NCBI RefSeq assembly: GCF_016632335.1 | Contig: NZ_JAEPBG010000003.1 | Location: 496,001 to 560,000 of the forward strand | DNA: 64,000 nt | Direction: 5' to 3' | Source of the DNA: Noviherbaspirillum pedocola | Lineage (GTDB): Bacteria > Pseudomonadota > Gammaproteobacteria > Burkholderiales > Burkholderiaceae_D | Notes under the pieces: generated by a model | The model's database searches: none | The model's input: only the letters and a program-made list of their open reading frames with translations | Told to the model about the DNA's origin: nothing | Part shown: one piece after another, positions 24,817 to 34,827 of the stretch | How the letters are laid out: each line of letters starts with the position of its first letter | Position numbering within the stretch: position 1 is the stretch's first letter | Program-made: the position numbers and the translations under genes

Positions 24817-24843
24817 AAAAGGGCGCATGCGCCCTTTTCTTCA
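24817..24843. terminator. palindromic Rho-independent terminator
   Basis: Perfect palindrome with arms aaaagggcgc and gcgccctttt (24817-24838), flanked by A and T runs so that it can work on both strands. It lies 27 nt after the lipoprotein stop. Confidence 0.8.
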
Positions 24844-24868
24844 TCAAAGCCGCCCTTTTGTCTTCCTC

Positions 24869-25657
24869 ATGAAATCTCTCGTTCTTTCCGCCCTCGCGCT
24901 CGGCGGCGCGCTGGTCTGCGCGCCAGCCCATGCGCAATGGGAATTCCACGCCGCCGCCGGCATGCGGCAAGCCGAAACGCGTGAATTGAATCGCAACGGC
25001 GACCGTCTCGTACACGAGCGCGGCAGCCTGCCCGGCATCGAAGTCGGCGCAGCCCGGGTGTTTGGCGACTGGAAGCTTGGCGCCTCCGGTGAAATCTATG
25101 GCGGCAGGCTCGACTATGACGGCCGCACCCAGGCCGGCGCCGCATTCGCCACCGACACCGGCACCACGCAATCGCGCATCAGCATCGAAGTCGCGCGTCG
25201 GCTGAGCGATGCGCTTTCACTGGTCGGCGCGCTTGAATGGGACCACTGGCGCCGGGACATCGAAGGACGCGGCGCAGTCCTGGGACTGCGGGAGCGATAC
25301 GACGCATGGCGGCTGCTGGGCGGCGCGCAGGTGCGGCTCGGGCAGTGGCCCTTGGGCAGCGCCAGCTTGCGCGGGTTGCTGGTGTTGTCGGCGCCCGAAC
25401 GCATGCAGGTGCGCTTCGAGCAGGATGTCTTTGACACGGCCACGCTCGACACATCGAACGGCGTCGGCGCGCGCCTGGCACTGGGCCTGTCGCGCATTGC
25501 CGGATCCGGGCTGGATGTGGAAGCGAACTATGAATGGCTGCGTGTTGCGCGCAGCGACGACGCACCGCTGCGCAGAAACGGCGTAGTCGCCGGTTCAGTG
25601 GCGCAGCCGGAACATGTGCGCTCCGGCTTCGGCATCAAGGCGACATATCGTTTCTGA
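24869..25657 (+). CDS. small outer-membrane beta-barrel-like protein
   Basis: A 262-residue exported protein with a signal peptide ending AHA (about 22). The mature chain is made of alternating amphipathic strands and ends in Phe (GFGIKATYRF), the C-terminal signature of outer-membrane barrels recognised by BamA. The start at 24869 (MKSLVL) is chosen for the signal peptide. Its end overlaps the convergent membrane gene by 23 nt. Specific function unknown. Confidence 0.75.
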   Translation: MKSLVLSALALGGALVCAPAHAQWEFHAAAGMRQAETRELNRNGDRLVHERGSLPGIEVGAARVFGDWKLGASGEIYGGRLDYDGRTQAGAAFATDTGTTQSRISIEVARRLSDALSLVGALEWDHWRRDIEGRGAVLGLRERYDAWRLLGGAQVRLGQWPLGSASLRGLLVLSAPERMQVRFEQDVFDTATLDTSNGVGARLALGLSRIAGSGLDVEANYEWLRVARSDDAPLRRNGVVAGSVAQPEHVRSGFGIKATYRF

Positions 25658-26282
25658 GCGCGGCGCCGTCCCGCGCCGGACCGTGAAACACCAGGCGCTG
25701 CCAGATTCGGAACATCGTGTTTCTCGGCCTGCCCGGTTGATTGCGCGGATCGGGCAGCATGGCCAGCGCCGCCTTGATGGTGTAGATGATGATCAGCGTG
25801 CCGGTCAGGTCGCCGATGAACATCACGGCATAGCTGCGCAGGATGTTGTCGCTGCCGCCGTGAAGGGCGAAGAACAGGTTGTGGAAAGCCGGGCTTGCGG
25901 CCGAGCACAGCAGGATCAGCACAAGCAGTCGCTTCGGCGTCAGCTTGGCAAGCGAGGAGGCAAATCCGTAGCGGCGCGCTGCGAACAGATACACCAGGTA
26001 CGGCCCGGCCGAGCCGCTGAAGGCACCGGCGATCGAGCGCAGCGGGTCGCTGAAATGAAAGTGAAAGAAATTCAGCAGAAATCCGGAAATCAGCAAGCCA
26101 AGTGCGCCGGCGCTGCCGCAAACCAGCGTGGACAGCAGCCGGATGCCGGCCGGCAGAAACACCCAATTCATGCCGTTGGCGAATTCCAGCCGGGAAAACA
26201 ACCACTCGTTGATGCCATTGGCGGTAAGAAAAATCAGCACGGTCCCGATGACCATCGCCAATTGCAAGCGTAACTGCGACAT
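25635..26282 (-). CDS. polytopic membrane protein, MASE1-like sensor region without output domain
   Basis: A 215-residue protein with five or six hydrophobic segments. WVFLPAGIRLLSTLVCG (about 40-56) and GLLISGFLLNFF (about 62-73) recall MASE1-type membrane sensory domains of diguanylate cyclases and histidine kinases. Here the chain ends about 40 residues after the last helix with no GGDEF or kinase domain. It could be a stand-alone family member or a remnant. It is divergent from the carboxypeptidase gene. Confidence 0.6.
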   Translation of the reverse strand: MSQLRLQLAMVIGTVLIFLTANGINEWLFSRLEFANGMNWVFLPAGIRLLSTLVCGSAGALGLLISGFLLNFFHFHFSDPLRSIAGAFSGSAGPYLVYLFAARRYGFASSLAKLTPKRLLVLILLCSAASPAFHNLFFALHGGSDNILRSYAVMFIGDLTGTLIIIYTIKAALAMLPDPRNQPGRPRNTMFRIWQRLVFHGPARDGAALRNDMSP

Positions 26283-26512
26283 GAATCCAATCCCGGTAAA
26301 TTCTTATTGGCAGCAATATTAATTAACTGCCTTGTCAGGCAGAATAAACCTTTGACCGGTAATCGCGCAATCCTCTGTTACTGAATTTCCCCTCTGCATC
26401 ATCGTGGTACGAAGAGCGATAAATCTGGCATGAAACTGTGCTATGCCTCACATCGCTTGCTAGAATCCATTTTTTTCCGGCAATCACGCCATCGCTGCCT
26501 CAGCACTCCGCT

Positions 26513-26548
26513 TCAGTTCATTCAGTCCATTCAGTTCACCCAGTTCAT
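26513..26548 (+). repeat. four 9-nt tandem repeats in the dacA leader
   Basis: Units tcagttcat, tcagtccat, tcagttcac and ccagttcat fill the position where a ribosome site should be, ending 1 nt before the ATG at 26550. No Shine-Dalgarno sequence is present, so copy number could influence initiation. Confidence 0.8.
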
Positions 26549-26549
26549 C

Positions 26550-27731
26550 ATGCACATTCACCGCATTTCCCAAAAATTGGGCGCTTCGCTCCTTGGCGCA
26601 CTGTTTTCCGGCGCTACTCTTCTCGCCTCCCTGCCGGCCGCGGCGCAGACGCTACCGGCGCCGACGATCCAGGCCAAGTCCTGGGCGCTGTACGACCCCG
26701 CCACGAATCGCATGCTGGGCGCAAGCGGCCCGGACGAGCGCATCGCGCCGGCTTCGCTGACCAAGATCATGACCGCCTACCTGGTGTGCGAGGCGCTGCA
26801 TGACAAGCGGCTGTCTCCGGACCAGATGGTCAACGTGTCGTTGAATGCGTATCGCGTCGACAAGTCCTCGTCGAAGATGTTCATCGACCCGAAGGTGCCG
26901 GTATCCATCAAGGATCTGCTGTACGGCCTGATTATCCAGAGCGGCAACGACGCGGCGGTGCAGCTGGCCGAAGCGGTGTCCGGCACCGAGGAAGCCTTCG
27001 CCGGACTGATGAACAAGAAGGCCGCCGAAATCGGCATGAAGAACACCCACTTCGAAAACGCCTCCGGCCTGCCCGGCCCGCAGCACTACTCCACCGCGGC
27101 GGACCTGGCCCTTTTGGCCACGCGCGTGATCAATGATTACCCGGAGGAATACAAGATCTATTCGATCCGGGATTACACCTACAACCACATCAAGCAAGGC
27201 AACCGCAATCTGCTGCTGTACTCGGACCCGACCGTCGACGGCATGAAGACCGGCCACGTCAGCGCCTCCGGCTACAACCTGATCGCTTCGGCCAAGCGCC
27301 CAAGCAGCAGCGGCGAGTACCGCCTGATCGCGGTGGTGGATGGCGCGGCAAGCGCGCGCGACCGCGCCGACGCGGCCCAGAAGCTGCTGAGCTGGGGCTA
27401 TGCCAACTTTGAAGATGCGAAGCTGGCGTCGAAGAACCAGGTCGTGGCCACGCCGGCGGTGTGGAAAGGCATGCAGAACACGGTCAAGGCCGGCTATCTG
27501 CAGGACCGCTATGAGACTGTCACCAAGGGCAGCGCCGACAAGGTCAAGACCGAGGTCGTGCTGCAGAACAAGCTGGTGGCGCCGATTGCCAAGGGCGCGA
27601 AGATCGGTGTGGCCAAGATCAGCTTCGACGGCAAGCCGCTGACCGAGGTGCCGGTGGTGGCGCTGGAAGATGTGCCGCAGGCGGGCTTCTTCGCCCGCAT
27701 GTGGGATACGGTGCGGATGATGTTTGCGTAA
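26550..27731 (+). CDS. dacA: D-alanyl-D-alanine carboxypeptidase (PBP5/6 type)
   Basis: A 393-residue penicillin-binding protein. The signal peptide ends near AAAQ (30). Active-site motifs are SLTK (nucleophile Ser about 70), SGN (about 131-133) and KTG in MKTGHVSASG (about 233-242). A PBP5 C-terminal beta domain and an amphipathic tail (FFARMWDTVRMMF) anchor it to the periplasmic face of the inner membrane. It trims pentapeptides. The start at 26550 directly precedes the signal peptide; an in-frame ATG at 26430 would add 40 residues including the repeat-encoded FIQSIQFTQF. Confidence 0.93.
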   Translation: MHIHRISQKLGASLLGALFSGATLLASLPAAAQTLPAPTIQAKSWALYDPATNRMLGASGPDERIAPASLTKIMTAYLVCEALHDKRLSPDQMVNVSLNAYRVDKSSSKMFIDPKVPVSIKDLLYGLIIQSGNDAAVQLAEAVSGTEEAFAGLMNKKAAEIGMKNTHFENASGLPGPQHYSTAADLALLATRVINDYPEEYKIYSIRDYTYNHIKQGNRNLLLYSDPTVDGMKTGHVSASGYNLIASAKRPSSSGEYRLIAVVDGAASARDRADAAQKLLSWGYANFEDAKLASKNQVVATPAVWKGMQNTVKAGYLQDRYETVTKGSADKVKTEVVLQNKLVAPIAKGAKIGVAKISFDGKPLTEVPVVALEDVPQAGFFARMWDTVRMMFA

Positions 27732-27758
27732 GCGTATCCCGCTGAGGTGATTGCGAAG

Positions 27759-27782
27759 AGAGCCGGTTCCCCGGCTCTTTTT
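27759..27782 (+). terminator. Rho-independent terminator after dacA
   Basis: Stem agagccgg/ccggctct with loop ttcc, followed by five T. It lies 28 nt after the stop and between convergent genes. Confidence 0.88.
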
Positions 27783-27821
27783 GCATCCGCGCCGCTTTCA
27801 TTCGGCGCACCGCGTTCAGGG

Positions 27822-29522
27822 TCAGAACGGCAGGTTGGCCCGCAGCCACAGCTGGGGCGTGCGTCCGCCTGACGCCGGCACCGAAGTCGGCGCGCCGCCG
27901 CTGGTACGCCAGGCCAGCGAAGCGCGCCAGTCCGCGGTGGCTGCCATTCCGTAAAAGCCGAAGCCGATGCCGCCGAGCTTACGGCTGTTGTTGGCATTGG
28001 CATCGAAGGGTTCGCGGTTGATGCGCACTGAGCCGAGGTCATAGAACAACGCGCTTTGCAGCGTATCGTTCAGCCTGCGCCGCCACTCGATCGAGGCCAG
28101 ATAACCGGTGTCGCCGATGCCTTCACCCACCGGATAGGCGCGCACGCCGGTCGGGCCACCGAGGGTGAATTTTTCCGAGGAATCCAGGTTCTTGCTGGCC
28201 CACTGACTGGCAAACGTCAGCCATAGAAAGTCGCGATCGGCCAGACGCTGCACCCGGGACGCGTTGAAGCTGAGTCGCGCATAGGTGCCTTGCGCGCGTG
28301 TCGATACCGCATCGATGGCCAGGGCCACCGGCGACTCGATGTCCAGCTGGCCCGAGGCGAGCGAGGCATCGACGTTACTGATGCCGCCGCCGCCCAGGCT
28401 GTCCTGGGCACTCCCTGCCAAGCCTAGCGTTGTGACGCGCAGCCGCTTGCGCGTGGAGGTCGATGTCGCGTCGACCACATCTTCCAGCCGACGCTGCTCC
28501 AGCCCGGCCGAGGCATACAGATTCGCAGCCTGGCTTCTGATGAGCGGATACGAGCCGAAGACGCTGACGCTGTTGGCAGTGCCATGCGCATCCAGCGGCG
28601 CATATTCGCGCCCGAGACGGTAACGGGTAGCAGCATAGGCCGCGCCCACGCGCAAGCCGTCCGCGCCGATCGGCGCCTGATAGGACAAGCGCCCGTAACC
28701 GAGATCGCGGCCGCTCGTCAGCACCGTGGCCGCAAGCGCATCGCCCAGGCGCAGCGGGCTGTTGATCTGCAACGCACCGGTGGCGCGATATTGGCCGGTA
28801 TAGCGGTTGCCGAAATTGTCGACGCTGGCACTGCCGGCATAGGCCGCGCCGGGCTCGACTTCGACCAGCAGATCCGAGCTGCCAACGTCAGCGCCTGGCG
28901 CCAGGGTAGCCCGTGCTGCGCCCACACCCGGCGTGTCCTGCAGCAGCAGGAGGCCACGGTCCACTTCGCGGCCGCGGATGACTTCGCCGGCCGGCGCGCG
29001 CGACGCGATGTAGGCCGCGGCGCGCTCATCCGACAGGCGCGAGCTGTTGCGGATCTCGCGCTTGCCGATCTTCCCTTCCAGCACGATCAGCGTGATCTTG
29101 CCTTCCTTCACATCCTGAGCCGGCAGATAAGCCTGCGCCACGGTATAGCCGCGCTCATGGTAGTAGCGGGTCACACGCTCGGCAGCTTCGTTCAGTTCCC
29201 CGATGCCGACGCGCTTGCCGCGCAGATCAAACAGCAGCGCCTGAAGTTCATCGGTCGGAATCACCGCATTGCCGCTGATTCTGAACTCGGTGATGACGAT
29301 CTGAATGTCGCGGGTCCGGCGTACCGGTGGCGCGGCGGTCTCCGGCGGCTGCTGGGGCAGCGTCGGCGTCTGGCTTTCCGGCGGACTCTGCTGCAGCTCG
29401 CGCAATATTTGCCCGGCATTCGGGAAATTCTGCAGATTCGGCGCAGCTACTTGTGCCCAGGCGCTTTCGGTCAGCGCCAGCGCGCAGGCAGCCAGCGCGC
29501 CATTGCGGACAAGGCGACTCAC
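27822..29522 (-). CDS. TpsB outer-membrane transporter (ShlB/FhaC/HecB family)
   Basis: A 566-residue protein with a signal peptide ending AWAQ (about 24). A Pro/Gln-rich N-terminal helix and linker region is followed by two POTRA domains (about 70-225), containing FRISGNAVIPTDELQ and ERVTRYYHERGYTVAQAYLP, and then a 16-stranded barrel (about 240-566) ending in Phe. The conserved secretion loop shows VRAY (GPTGVRAYPVGEG). It overlaps the exoprotein gene by 4 nt, the normal TpsA-TpsB order, and secretes that protein across the outer membrane. Confidence 0.93.
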   Translation of the reverse strand: MSRLVRNGALAACALALTESAWAQVAAPNLQNFPNAGQILRELQQSPPESQTPTLPQQPPETAAPPVRRTRDIQIVITEFRISGNAVIPTDELQALLFDLRGKRVGIGELNEAAERVTRYYHERGYTVAQAYLPAQDVKEGKITLIVLEGKIGKREIRNSSRLSDERAAAYIASRAPAGEVIRGREVDRGLLLLQDTPGVGAARATLAPGADVGSSDLLVEVEPGAAYAGSASVDNFGNRYTGQYRATGALQINSPLRLGDALAATVLTSGRDLGYGRLSYQAPIGADGLRVGAAYAATRYRLGREYAPLDAHGTANSVSVFGSYPLIRSQAANLYASAGLEQRRLEDVVDATSTSTRKRLRVTTLGLAGSAQDSLGGGGISNVDASLASGQLDIESPVALAIDAVSTRAQGTYARLSFNASRVQRLADRDFLWLTFASQWASKNLDSSEKFTLGGPTGVRAYPVGEGIGDTGYLASIEWRRRLNDTLQSALFYDLGSVRINREPFDANANNSRKLGGIGFGFYGMAATADWRASLAWRTSGGAPTSVPASGGRTPQLWLRANLPF

Positions 29523-32500
29523 GGCTGCACCGCGCGGCGGCTGGTATCGAGGGCTGGAGCACAGGAGGAAGACATCAGCTCCGCTTCCGGCATGCGCAGG
29601 CCGCAGCCGGCGACCGTCAGTCGACCGTCGCCCCCGACAGGCGACAGCGCCAGGCGCCGCTCTTCCCGATCGGCATCCGCCAACAGGTTCGGCATCTGCT
29701 GCTGGAGCGCGGTATAGATGTCATCCTGGCCGCTCCTGCCCAGCGCTACCGTAGGCACCGATGCATAGCGGATCGTCAGCAGGCCATCGCCAAAATTCGG
29801 CGCATAGTTCGCCGCGTCCAGGCCCGATGGCGTGATGCGGTAAGCGCCGGGCGCGATGGCGCCCTGCGCATCGCCGCCATAGCGCAGCGTGCCGGCCAGC
29901 ACCGAGGCATCGTCGCCGGCCACCAGGCCGCTGATGGCCACGCCATTGCCGCCGGCGTAGGGTTTGCCATCGAAGTCCTTGCCATCCGCATTGGCGACGA
30001 TGGCGAGCGGCTTCTTCAGTATCGTGCCCGCGCCGGCCGCGACGCTATTGGCCACGCGGTAGTTCGCCGCATCCGCGCCACCGGCCAGCGCGATGCCGGC
30101 CACGCTGGCCGCCTTGCCGGCTCCGGCGTTGGCGTCGGCGAAGGCGGCCGCGGAATAGCCCAGCTTCACATCGTCGCCGGCGATGCGGTCATCCGCGAGC
30201 ACGGCGCTTGCGGCAACGCTGCCGTCATAGGTCTTGCTGTTGATGCTGGCTGTCACATTCAAGGCGCGCGGCGTGATGTCGGCAACCGTCGTTGCGCTGC
30301 GATTGCCAAGGACGTAGTTGCGCGCATCTGTGCCTACGCCGAGCGCGATGTTGGCCACGCTCACGGCCTTGCCGGAACCGGCGTTCCTGTCGGCGAAACC
30401 GGCCGTGCCGTAGAGCGTCTTCACGTCGTCGCCCGCGATGCGGTCGTCGCCGAGGATCACGCTGGCGGCAAGCATGCCGTCATAGACCTTGTTCACGCCC
30501 GTGGCGTTGACGTTCAGTGTGCGCGGCGTGATGTCGGCCGCGCCCTTGGCCGGTCCGTTGATCACATAGTTGCCGGCGTCCGGACCGGACAGAGAAAGGA
30601 CGGGAATGGCGACTTCCTTCCCAGTGCCGACGTTCTTGTCGCCGAAGCTGGCATTGCCATAGATGGCCACTACGCGGTCGTCGCCGATAGCCTTGAAGCT
30701 CGCCTCGGCGCTGGCGGCATTGGTGCCGTCGTAGACCTTGTTCTTCGCGACGGCTGAAAACTGCAGCGACGCGGGCGTGATATCGGCCGTGGCGCTGCCG
30801 GCGTTCTGCCCCACGCGGTAATTGCCGGCATCGGCGCCGCCGGTAATGGCAATGCCGTTGACGTCGATGCGTTTGCCCGTGCCGACATTCTTGTCGACGA
30901 ACGCGGTGCGGCTCGCGTCATAGCCGGTGGCGAGCTGGTCGCCGGCGATGCGATCGTCCAGTAAGGTCACGCTCGCGGCAACCGTGCCGTCATAGACCTT
31001 GTTGACACCTTGCGCACTGACTGCAAGCAGCCTTGGCAGGATGTCGGCGCTGGCCGTGGTCTTGTTCGGCAACAGGTAGTTGCCGGCGTCGCTGCCGAAA
31101 AGCCGCAGGCCGGAGAAATTCACGGTCTTGTTGTTGCCGGCATTCCTGTCGCTGAAGCTGGCGGCGTCGAACACGGCGATGGCAAGGTCGCCGCTGAGGA
31201 TGCCGCTGACACTTGCCGTTGCCCCCACGGCGTTGGCGTTTCCATCGTAGGTCTTGCTGTTCGCCGTCAGCTGCAACTGATCCGGGCTGAGGGCCAACGG
31301 CCTGATGGTGGCGGTCAGCTTCGGTTGGGCGAAACCCGCAAGCACGTAATTCCGGTTCACGGCAGAGGCACTGTCCAGCGCGAGGGATTGCACGATGACC
31401 GGCTTGTCCGTGCCGGCATTCTTGTCGACGAACACCGCGTTGTAGCTGTAGGTCACCTGTTCATTGCCAACAGGCGCTTCGCCGGGAGCGTATTGAAACG
31501 CCAGTTGGGCGGCGGTAGTGCCGTCATACACCTTGTCCTGGCGATTCACGATGACAGACAGCGGCAGCGGCGTGATGGCGGCCGAGGTCCCGCCCAGGGA
31601 TGCGGCATTGGCGATGCGATAATTGCCGGCGTCGCTGCCGGTCAGGCCGAGGTTCCCGACCGTGATGTCATGCGTGCCGACGTTTTTGTCAGCGAAGTTC
31701 GCCGTATAGGAAATCCCGACCTGGTCCGCGCCCAGCGGCGTGTATTGGAAATTCACCGTCGCAGCCGTCGTGCCGTCATAGACCTTGTTCTGCCCGTTGA
31801 GGCCGCTGATGTTCAGAGCGGCTGGCGTAATCGTCAACCCGCCGCCGCTGATGTCATAGCCGGTCTGGCTGGTGGAACGGGCGCTGTAGGTGCCGGCATT
31901 GCGGCCGGAAGCCGCCTGCAGCAGGGTGGCATCGGTGATGCCGCCGTTATCGCCGGTCCGCGTAGCGGCGTTGTAGACAACGCTGGTGTTCTTGAGCGTA
32001 ATCGGCTTGAGCATGCTGCGCAGTAGCGGCATCGAATAGCCGTCGTAGATGCGCCAGGTCGAGTTAGTGCCTCCCTGGTCGTCGATGGACCACCCGGCGT
32101 TCCTGAACAGCGCCAGTGATTTCATCTGATCGCCGGTGACGCCTATGCCCGCGGCGCTGGCACTTTGCCCGGTGCCGCCCTGGTCGGGCGCATCCTTATT
32201 CCAGTAGCTGGCGCTCACCACACCGCGGTTCATGTTTCCGACGAGTCCGCCGGTGGTCGCGGCGTCGGTGCCGCGGACGGCGCCGGTGGCATAGGCATTC
32301 GTCACCGCGCCGCCGCTAAGGCTACCCACCAGCCCGCCGACGAGGTTCTGGCCAGTCACGCCCGCATTGGCATAGCTGTCCGTGATTCTTGCCGCATTCT
32401 CGTTGCTGCCCGCGAGGCCGCCAACCGAAGACGTGCCGTCCACGCTGCCGCCGGCATAGCTTCCCGTGATCCGGCCATTGTTGACATTGGCTCCGACCAG

Positions 32501-34510
32501 GCCGCCGACCCGGCTGCCGCCCTGCACATTGCCTGTCGCGTCGCTGCCGGAAATGGTGCCGAAGTTGATGCCGACCAATCCGCCCGTCAAGCCCTGGCCG
32601 CGCACGGCGCCGCTGGCGTGGCTGTTGACGATCGCGCCGGTATCCGTCACCAGGCCCACCAGGCCGCCAACATTGCTGCTGGCTCCATCGACATCGACGG
32701 TCGAGACCACGTTGTTGACCTTGCCGTCCAGGCGCCCGGCGAGGGCGCCGACGCGGCCTATGCCAGTGACGCTGCCGGCCTCGAGACGGAGATTCTGGAT
32801 GACCGACCTGCCCAGCGTGGCGCGGAAAAGGCCGACTTCGCCCGGGACCGGATCGTTGATCGTGAGATTGCTGATCACATGCCCCAAGCCGTCAAATATG
32901 CCGCCAAGACTGGTGATGGGTGTGAACGCCGTTGCGCCGGCATCGATATCCTGGCCGAGGGCATACCCCTTGCCGCCGGACCCGGGCATGCTCTGCAAAC
33001 CCGCCAAGTCGGTGATGACCTCATAGGTGGAGTCGGAAACCTTGTCCTTGCTGATCAGCAGATTAGGCCCGGCCGACAGAGTGATCTTCGCGCCGTTGGT
33101 CAGAACATAGTCTGACCCAGCGGAATTCGTGCCGGTAGTCAGCGCCAGCTTGCCATTCGCCCCGGAGAGATTGGCGCCGATCTGAATGTTGCGCCCGGCG
33201 ATGAGTGACAAGACGATGTTAGGCGAACCGCTCCATGCAATCGGTGCATTGATTTGGATATCCCGCGCAGCGGTGAGTACGAGCGTATTTCCGCTGGTCC
33301 AGGACACCCCGGCATTGACGAAGATGTCGCCGTTGCCACCATTGCCAAGGATTTGCGTATCCACCGTAACAGTGGTGCCTTTGAGCGACTCGGTCAGGGA
33401 CGCTGTGCTCAGGAAGCCGCGATTCGGATCGGTCTGGTTAGCGTCAATGACGACATCGCCTGGATCAATCAGCCAGCTCCCCGTCCTGCCGTTCGGCGCC
33501 AGCGTCGTTACCCGCGCGCTATCATCGATGCGCACCTTGGCTGCACTGGTCTCGACGTGGCCGCCATCGCCGCCTGCGGGCGCGGAGGCATCGATGCTGC
33601 CGCTCATGACGAGCTGGCCGGCCTGCATGTCGCCGATCAGCCGCACCTCGCCGGCCTGCCCTTCCAGCGTTTTCGCCTCGATGATGCCGCTGTGGTTCAC
33701 CACCGCGCGGCCTATGCCTCCGGCGGCCTTCGCTTCGAGCATGACCCGACCGCCGTCGGCGCTGATGCGGCCGCTGTTGTCGGCCAGCGCATTGAGCGAG
33801 CCGGCATCGACGCTGTAGCCAAGCAGGCTGCCCTTGTCGATATTGACGGTGATGCGATCGCCGGCTGCCATGACCGCCGCACCGCGCGGGGCCGATATCG
33901 TGCCTTCATTCCTGACGTTGGGCCCGAGCAGCGCGACGTAGCCGCCGCTGGCAGCATTGAGCGCGCCCTGGTTCAACACACCGCCAACGCCGCCGCCTTC
34001 GAGCTGCAGCAGGCCGGCCATGAACCGGTCCGGCGCCAGGTCCAGCGACGATGCGAGCAGCCCCTGCACATTCACCTGCGCGCCAGGGCCGAACAGCACG
34101 CCGTTCGGGTTGACGATGAATACCTGCCCGTTGGCGCTCAGGCTGCCGAAGAGCCTGCTCGGCTCGGCGCCAACAATGCGGTTCAGCGCGATCGCGTTCG
34201 CGTCCGGCTGCCGGAAGACGATCGATTCGCCTGCCGCGGTGGAAAAGCTGTTCCAGTTGATCGCCATGCGCGAACTGCTCTGGTTGATCGTGGTGACCGA
34301 GCCGGCCTGATTGATCGCGCCCGTGCCGCCGGCGATGACGCCGCCTGTCGGACCCGCATGGCCAACTGACGCGAGGAGCGCCGCAACCAATGCCGTGCCG
34401 CCAATTCGCCGCCGACGTGCCGCGGCTTTGCCACGTGTTCTCGCATGTTCATCAACCGCTATCCAGGACTGCTGCGCTTCGCTCCAGATGAGGCAGAAGA
34501 AGTGATTCAT
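29519..34510 (-). CDS. TpsA exoprotein: FHA-type N-terminus, GLUG and MBG repeats
   Basis: A 1663-residue secreted protein. The start at 34510 gives an ESPR-type extended signal (MNHFFCLIWSEAQQSWIAV) and follows gggagcgac. The TPS secretion domain (about 55-300) has VFIVNPNGVLFGPGA. Then come several GLUG motifs (GGLVG, about 610-800) and seven or eight MBG-type modules of about 80 residues opening with KVYDGT or KTYDG (about 880-1580). The C-terminal 35 residues hold two Cys about 14 apart, which resembles the anchoring loop of the HMW1 adhesin. Probable role: adhesion or biofilm. Secreted by the TpsB encoded next to it. Confidence 0.92.
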   Translation of the reverse strand: MNHFFCLIWSEAQQSWIAVDEHARTRGKAAARRRRIGGTALVAALLASVGHAGPTGGVIAGGTGAINQAGSVTTINQSSSRMAINWNSFSTAAGESIVFRQPDANAIALNRIVGAEPSRLFGSLSANGQVFIVNPNGVLFGPGAQVNVQGLLASSLDLAPDRFMAGLLQLEGGGVGGVLNQGALNAASGGYVALLGPNVRNEGTISAPRGAAVMAAGDRITVNIDKGSLLGYSVDAGSLNALADNSGRISADGGRVMLEAKAAGGIGRAVVNHSGIIEAKTLEGQAGEVRLIGDMQAGQLVMSGSIDASAPAGGDGGHVETSAAKVRIDDSARVTTLAPNGRTGSWLIDPGDVVIDANQTDPNRGFLSTASLTESLKGTTVTVDTQILGNGGNGDIFVNAGVSWTSGNTLVLTAARDIQINAPIAWSGSPNIVLSLIAGRNIQIGANLSGANGKLALTTGTNSAGSDYVLTNGAKITLSAGPNLLISKDKVSDSTYEVITDLAGLQSMPGSGGKGYALGQDIDAGATAFTPITSLGGIFDGLGHVISNLTINDPVPGEVGLFRATLGRSVIQNLRLEAGSVTGIGRVGALAGRLDGKVNNVVSTVDVDGASSNVGGLVGLVTDTGAIVNSHASGAVRGQGLTGGLVGINFGTISGSDATGNVQGGSRVGGLVGANVNNGRITGSYAGGSVDGTSSVGGLAGSNENAARITDSYANAGVTGQNLVGGLVGSLSGGAVTNAYATGAVRGTDAATTGGLVGNMNRGVVSASYWNKDAPDQGGTGQSASAAGIGVTGDQMKSLALFRNAGWSIDDQGGTNSTWRIYDGYSMPLLRSMLKPITLKNTSVVYNAATRTGDNGGITDATLLQAASGRNAGTYSARSTSQTGYDISGGGLTITPAALNISGLNGQNKVYDGTTAATVNFQYTPLGADQVGISYTANFADKNVGTHDITVGNLGLTGSDAGNYRIANAASLGGTSAAITPLPLSVIVNRQDKVYDGTTAAQLAFQYAPGEAPVGNEQVTYSYNAVFVDKNAGTDKPVIVQSLALDSASAVNRNYVLAGFAQPKLTATIRPLALSPDQLQLTANSKTYDGNANAVGATASVSGILSGDLAIAVFDAASFSDRNAGNNKTVNFSGLRLFGSDAGNYLLPNKTTASADILPRLLAVSAQGVNKVYDGTVAASVTLLDDRIAGDQLATGYDASRTAFVDKNVGTGKRIDVNGIAITGGADAGNYRVGQNAGSATADITPASLQFSAVAKNKVYDGTNAASAEASFKAIGDDRVVAIYGNASFGDKNVGTGKEVAIPVLSLSGPDAGNYVINGPAKGAADITPRTLNVNATGVNKVYDGMLAASVILGDDRIAGDDVKTLYGTAGFADRNAGSGKAVSVANIALGVGTDARNYVLGNRSATTVADITPRALNVTASINSKTYDGSVAASAVLADDRIAGDDVKLGYSAAAFADANAGAGKAASVAGIALAGGADAANYRVANSVAAGAGTILKKPLAIVANADGKDFDGKPYAGGNGVAISGLVAGDDASVLAGTLRYGGDAQGAIAPGAYRITPSGLDAANYAPNFGDGLLTIRYASVPTVALGRSGQDDIYTALQQQMPNLLADADREERRLALSPVGGDGRLTVAGCGLRMPEAELMSSSCAPALDTSRRAVQP

Positions 34511-34827
34511 GTCGCTCCCATGCTTGCTCCGTTGTTCCTGCCCTTTGCGCTGCGCGTCACCGCAGGGGCAGAACACCATGCTTCTTGTTCGGTGTTGTTC
34601 TATGAAAGAACATTGGTTCAAAAAGTTGACCGGGAGCTAAGTAAAGTTGCACGCAGAAAAGTTCCATCAGCGAAAAAAATAGTTGGCCTTGTCCCGGCAT
34701 GCCGATCCGCCATGCGACGCCGGCATCTTTTACACAGCGCGCTCTTGCTGCGCCGACGCACCCTGCTCTAGGCGCAGGCACACCTTTCGCTACAGAGCCG
34801 GATCCAACGCAAATACAAGGAGCGGAA

